A stretch of 64,000 bases of DNA from Notamacropus eugenii (lineage: Eukaryota > Chordata > Mammalia > Diprotodontia > Macropodidae). A program made the position numbers and the translations under genes. Shown here one piece after another: positions 60,803 through 64,000 of this stretch (position 1 is the stretch's first letter; the number at the start of each line of letters is the position of its first letter). The stretch is taken from assembly GCF_028372415.1 (NCBI RefSeq), contig NW_027325120.1:377501-441500 (forward strand), in the 5' to 3' direction. Below the pieces are notes generated by a model. That model worked only from the letters and a program-made list of their open reading frames with translations. It searched no databases and was not told where the DNA came from.

Positions 60803-60815
60803 GGGGGGGGGGGGG
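60803..60815 (+). repeat. (G)13 homopolymer
   Basis: Thirteen consecutive G; its length is likely to be unstable in sequencing and assembly. Confidence 0.9.
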
Positions 60816-61084
60816 ATCACAAGAAGGAAAACAGAAACACAACAAAAGAGAGAACAAATGGTATTCCCCAATCTATATTCCGTCTCCACAGTTCCTTTGC
60901 TTGTTGTGGATGACATTTTTAATCATGAACCTTTCAGAGTTTCCTTAGATCCTTGCATTTCTAAGAAAAGGTAAGCCTATGAAACTTAATCATCATGCAC
61001 TTCTGCTTTTACCGTGTATAGTGTTCTCTTTCTGCTTATGTGATTCAACATCAATTTAAATAAGGATTAGCAAGTTGAAGACTT

Positions 61085-64000
61085 TGAAGGAACCTGAAAA
61101 CACAGAATATCAGATATGGAAGGAAACTTAGAATATCAAATAGCAAAGCTTGAAGGGATATTTGAATACAACATATCAAAGCTCAAAAGAATCTTAACAT
61201 TGAGAAGACCAGATTAAGAATGGACTACAGAAGACAAGATAGGAGACGTGGCAGGGGCCTTAGAATACAGACGAGCTGGGAGAAATCTTAGACTAAGAAA
61301 TATAGGAAATGGAAGCGATCGTAAAACATAGAGCATCAGAAGAAGGAGGAAACTTGGAGTATAGAAAAGCACAGTTCAAGGAATACTTAAAACACGGAAC
61401 ATCAGAAATGAAAGAGTCGTTAGAACTTTGAATATTAGCACCTTATAACAGAGAGCATCATCCAAGGGAAGGGGCCTTAGAACATAGAATATCAAAAGAG
61501 GAAGGAATATTAAGAAATGGAATACCAAAACTACAAGGAAACTTAGAACAGAAAACATGAGAGTTGGATGAAGTGTGAGAATATGAAATAACAGAGACAA
61601 ACGGAACCCAGTATTCTTGAATATATGAGATCTAAAGAACGTTACCACACAGACTTTGGGAAATGTCAGGAAATTGCTAACACAGAACGTCACAAATGGA
61701 AGGAAACTTACAACACACAATAGCAACAATGAAAGAAATCTTCCGACATACAGCTTCAGATCTGGGAAGAACTTTAGAATAAAGAATATCACAGCTGGCA
61801 GGGATCTTCGAACACAGAATATTAGAAGTGGAAAGGCCATGAGAACATACAATATCATAGCTGGAAGGATACTTTCAACACAGAATATCACCAATGGAAG
61901 TAATCTTGCCACATAGAGTAGTAGAGGAAGAAGGAACCCTACCACAGAGAATCTCAGATGTTGAAAGGACCTTTACAATATAGACCCACAATCCTGAGGA
62001 CAATAGAAAAAGATTAGCAGAGATCGAAGGGATCTAAGAACACAGAATATATGAAATGAAAGCAAGCATAGAACACAAAGTATAAGAGATGTAAGGAACC
62101 ATATAATATGGAATAAGGGAACTAGAAGGTATCCTAGAACACAGAGTATTACATATGGAAGTGATAACACAGAATATCAGAACGAACAGGAACTTGAGTG
62201 TACATAATATCAGTGATGGAAGGAAATTTTGAACATAGAACATGAGAATTGGAACAAATTTTACAAGATAGAATACCAGAAATGAAAGGGAACTTGGAAC
62301 ACAGAATATTATAATTGGAAGGAACCTTAGAATTCAGAGTATCACAGATGCAAGTGACTTTAGAACATAGAAAATCAAAGGTCAAATGATTCTTAGAGTA
62401 CTGAATATGGGATATGAAAATGACCTTAGAACATTTTATAGCACATCAGAATTGGAACGAACTATGCAATATAGAATCGCAGAGATGGAAGGGATCTTAG
62501 AACATAGCGCTTCTTCTATATTTGTAAGGAACCTTAGAACATAGAGTAGAAGAGATTGCAGAAACATAGATTATGGAGTATTACAGCTCAAAGGCACCTT
62601 AGAATACCAAATATCGGAAGTGGAGGGTACCTTAGAGAATAATCGAGGTAGAAGAAAATATAGACCACCTACTACCATAGTTGGAAGGAAGCTTAGAACA
62701 AAGAACATCAGAAGTGTAAGGAACTTTACTATAAAAAATAGCGGAAGTGAACCAGACTTTAGTACATGGAAAGTCAAAAGTGGACCACAACTTATATCAC
62801 AGAATAACAAAGACGACAGGGAAATTAGATTATCAAAACAGAAAAGACGTAAAGAAAGTAGAATACCAGAGATGGAAGAGACCTTCGATCAGAGAATATC
62901 AGAGCTGGCAGGAAGATAGAATACAGAACAGCAGAGCTGGAAGGGACCTCAGAAAAGAAGTTGTCAGAAATGGAAGGAATCTTTGATAATAGAACATCAG
63001 AGCTGAAAAAAAATCTTTACAACACACCATATTACATATCAAGAGAACCTTAGCACATAGAGTGTCAGAGCTGGAAGGAATGTTACAACACAGAAGATCA
63101 CAAGTGGAAGGACCTTAGAACCTAGAACCACAGACATGGAAGAAATTTAGAACACTGAATATCAGACATGAAAGGGATCTCAGAAGAAAGAATATGAGAA
63201 ATGGGAGAGATCTTTGGACAGAATATATTAGACCTGGAAGGACCTGATAATGTAGCAGAACAGAGCTGGAATGAACGTTAGAACACAGAATAGATGCGTC
63301 GGGCCTTAGAATATGGAACATGAGAATATCGAATATCAGAGATGGAAGGGATCTTATCACATAGAATATTAGAACTAGAAGGAAATTTAGAACACCGAAT
63401 TTAAGAGCTGGCAGGAACCTTAGAATACAAAATTCTGCATTTCGACGGCAGCTAAGAACACAGAATATGAGAAGTCAAACTGACTTTAGTTCCTAGAACA
63501 TCAGAGCTGGAAGAAAATATAAAACATAGAACATCAGAGTTAAAAGGGATCTTACAAAGCTAAATATTATACCTGAATGGGACCTCATAAAATAAAATAT
63601 CAGAGGCGTAAGGAATCACAGAATATACAATATCACAACTATTTTTGACCTTAGAACATAGAACATCAAACCTGTAAGGACACTTAGAACATAGAATAGT
63701 AGAGCCTGAAGTGACCTCAGAATACATATTAACAGAGTCAGAAGGGATTTTAGTCCATGGAACATCAAAGGTGAGAGATTACAACACAGAACATCAGAGA
63801 GTGAAGGAACTTCAGAACATAGAACATCAGACATGGAAGAAACCTTAGAACACAGAATACCACAGCTGGGAGGGATATGAGAATTTAGAATACCAGAGCT
63901 GGAAGCAATCCTAGAACACAGAATATGAAATTGGAATTAATCTTAGGAGAGAAGAACTAGGAGGTGATGTGGGAGGAGGAGAATAACAGAGATGGAAGAA
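61085..64000 (+). repeat. 33-bp minisatellite array, running off the window
   Basis: About 2.9 kb of diverged tandem units near 33 bp (31-35 bp seen). The consensus is approximately AACACAGAATATCAGAGCTGG followed by AAGGGACCTTAG, so roughly 88 units are present. The unit recalls the 'agagctggaagggacctta' head of a common mammalian dispersed repeat, from which it may have been amplified. Because 33 is a multiple of three, stop-free frames persist, including 189 codons on the minus strand (61376-61945) with an 11-residue period. They are not genes. Confidence 0.9.

Noticed and set aside
61376-61945. 189-codon minus-strand frame that looks like a hydrophobic membrane protein
   Set aside because: The hydrophobic residues recur every 11 positions exactly as the 33-bp minisatellite unit does; it is a translation of the array.
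61085-64000. CRISPR-like array
   Set aside because: There are no constant repeats alternating with unique spacers, unit divergence is spread evenly, and the context is a vertebrate genome.

Overview
This window is vertebrate nuclear DNA, most likely from a marsupial. Three things point there: L1 and half-L1 (HAL1) elements whose ORF1 begins MPRKGKRNK, MIR/THER-type CORE-SINEs, and a tRNA-type SINE ending in the GGGCAGCTAGG head common in marsupial genomes. The species cannot be fixed by reading alone. No intact host gene was found. The only recognisable host-derived coding sequence is a broken, intronless copy of a MAGE-family gene closest to NSMCE3 (4201-5747).

The dominant feature is a very large inverted duplication covering about 2851-48412. 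The outer arms are ordinary repeat-poor DNA: left 2851-7480 and right 45335-48412, reverse complements at very roughly 90% identity by eye. Inside them lie mirror-image satellite arrays. Left to right: left arm; AATTCC-type hexamer array (about 7.48-18.47 kb); an abrupt strand switch to GGAATT (18.47-20.53 kb); a degenerate telomere-like CCCTAA array (20.53-21.48 kb); a short GGAATT stretch; a decayed nearly full-length L1 (21.72-27.66 kb); a telomere-like TTAGGG array (27.66-32.88 kb); an AATTCC array (32.88-36.98 kb); the mirrored strand switch (36.99-37.00 kb); a GGAATT array (37.0-45.33 kb); right arm. The two strand-switch junctions share a 20-bp perfect inverted core, so the switch existed before the duplication.

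Four later insertions date the structure. The NSMCE3 retrocopy sits only in the left arm, with target-site duplications, and the right arm keeps the empty site. HAL1 elements sit at 7865-10628 (-), 33050-35950 (-) and 37345-40141 (+), each with target-site duplications, a YY1-type motif at the 5' end and no ORF2. None lies at a mirrored position. All four therefore postdate the duplication.

Right of the palindrome (48.4-61.1 kb) is sparse intergenic DNA with old SINE fragments, microsatellites and an older HAL1 (about 57.29-59.41 kb). From about 61.09 kb to the window end runs a diverged minisatellite with a unit near 33 bp. Most long open frames in the window are by-products of 6-bp and 33-bp periodicities and are not genes.

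The candidate for something undescribed is the palindrome itself: two different satellites, one telomere-like, arranged in mirror symmetry with internal strand switches.
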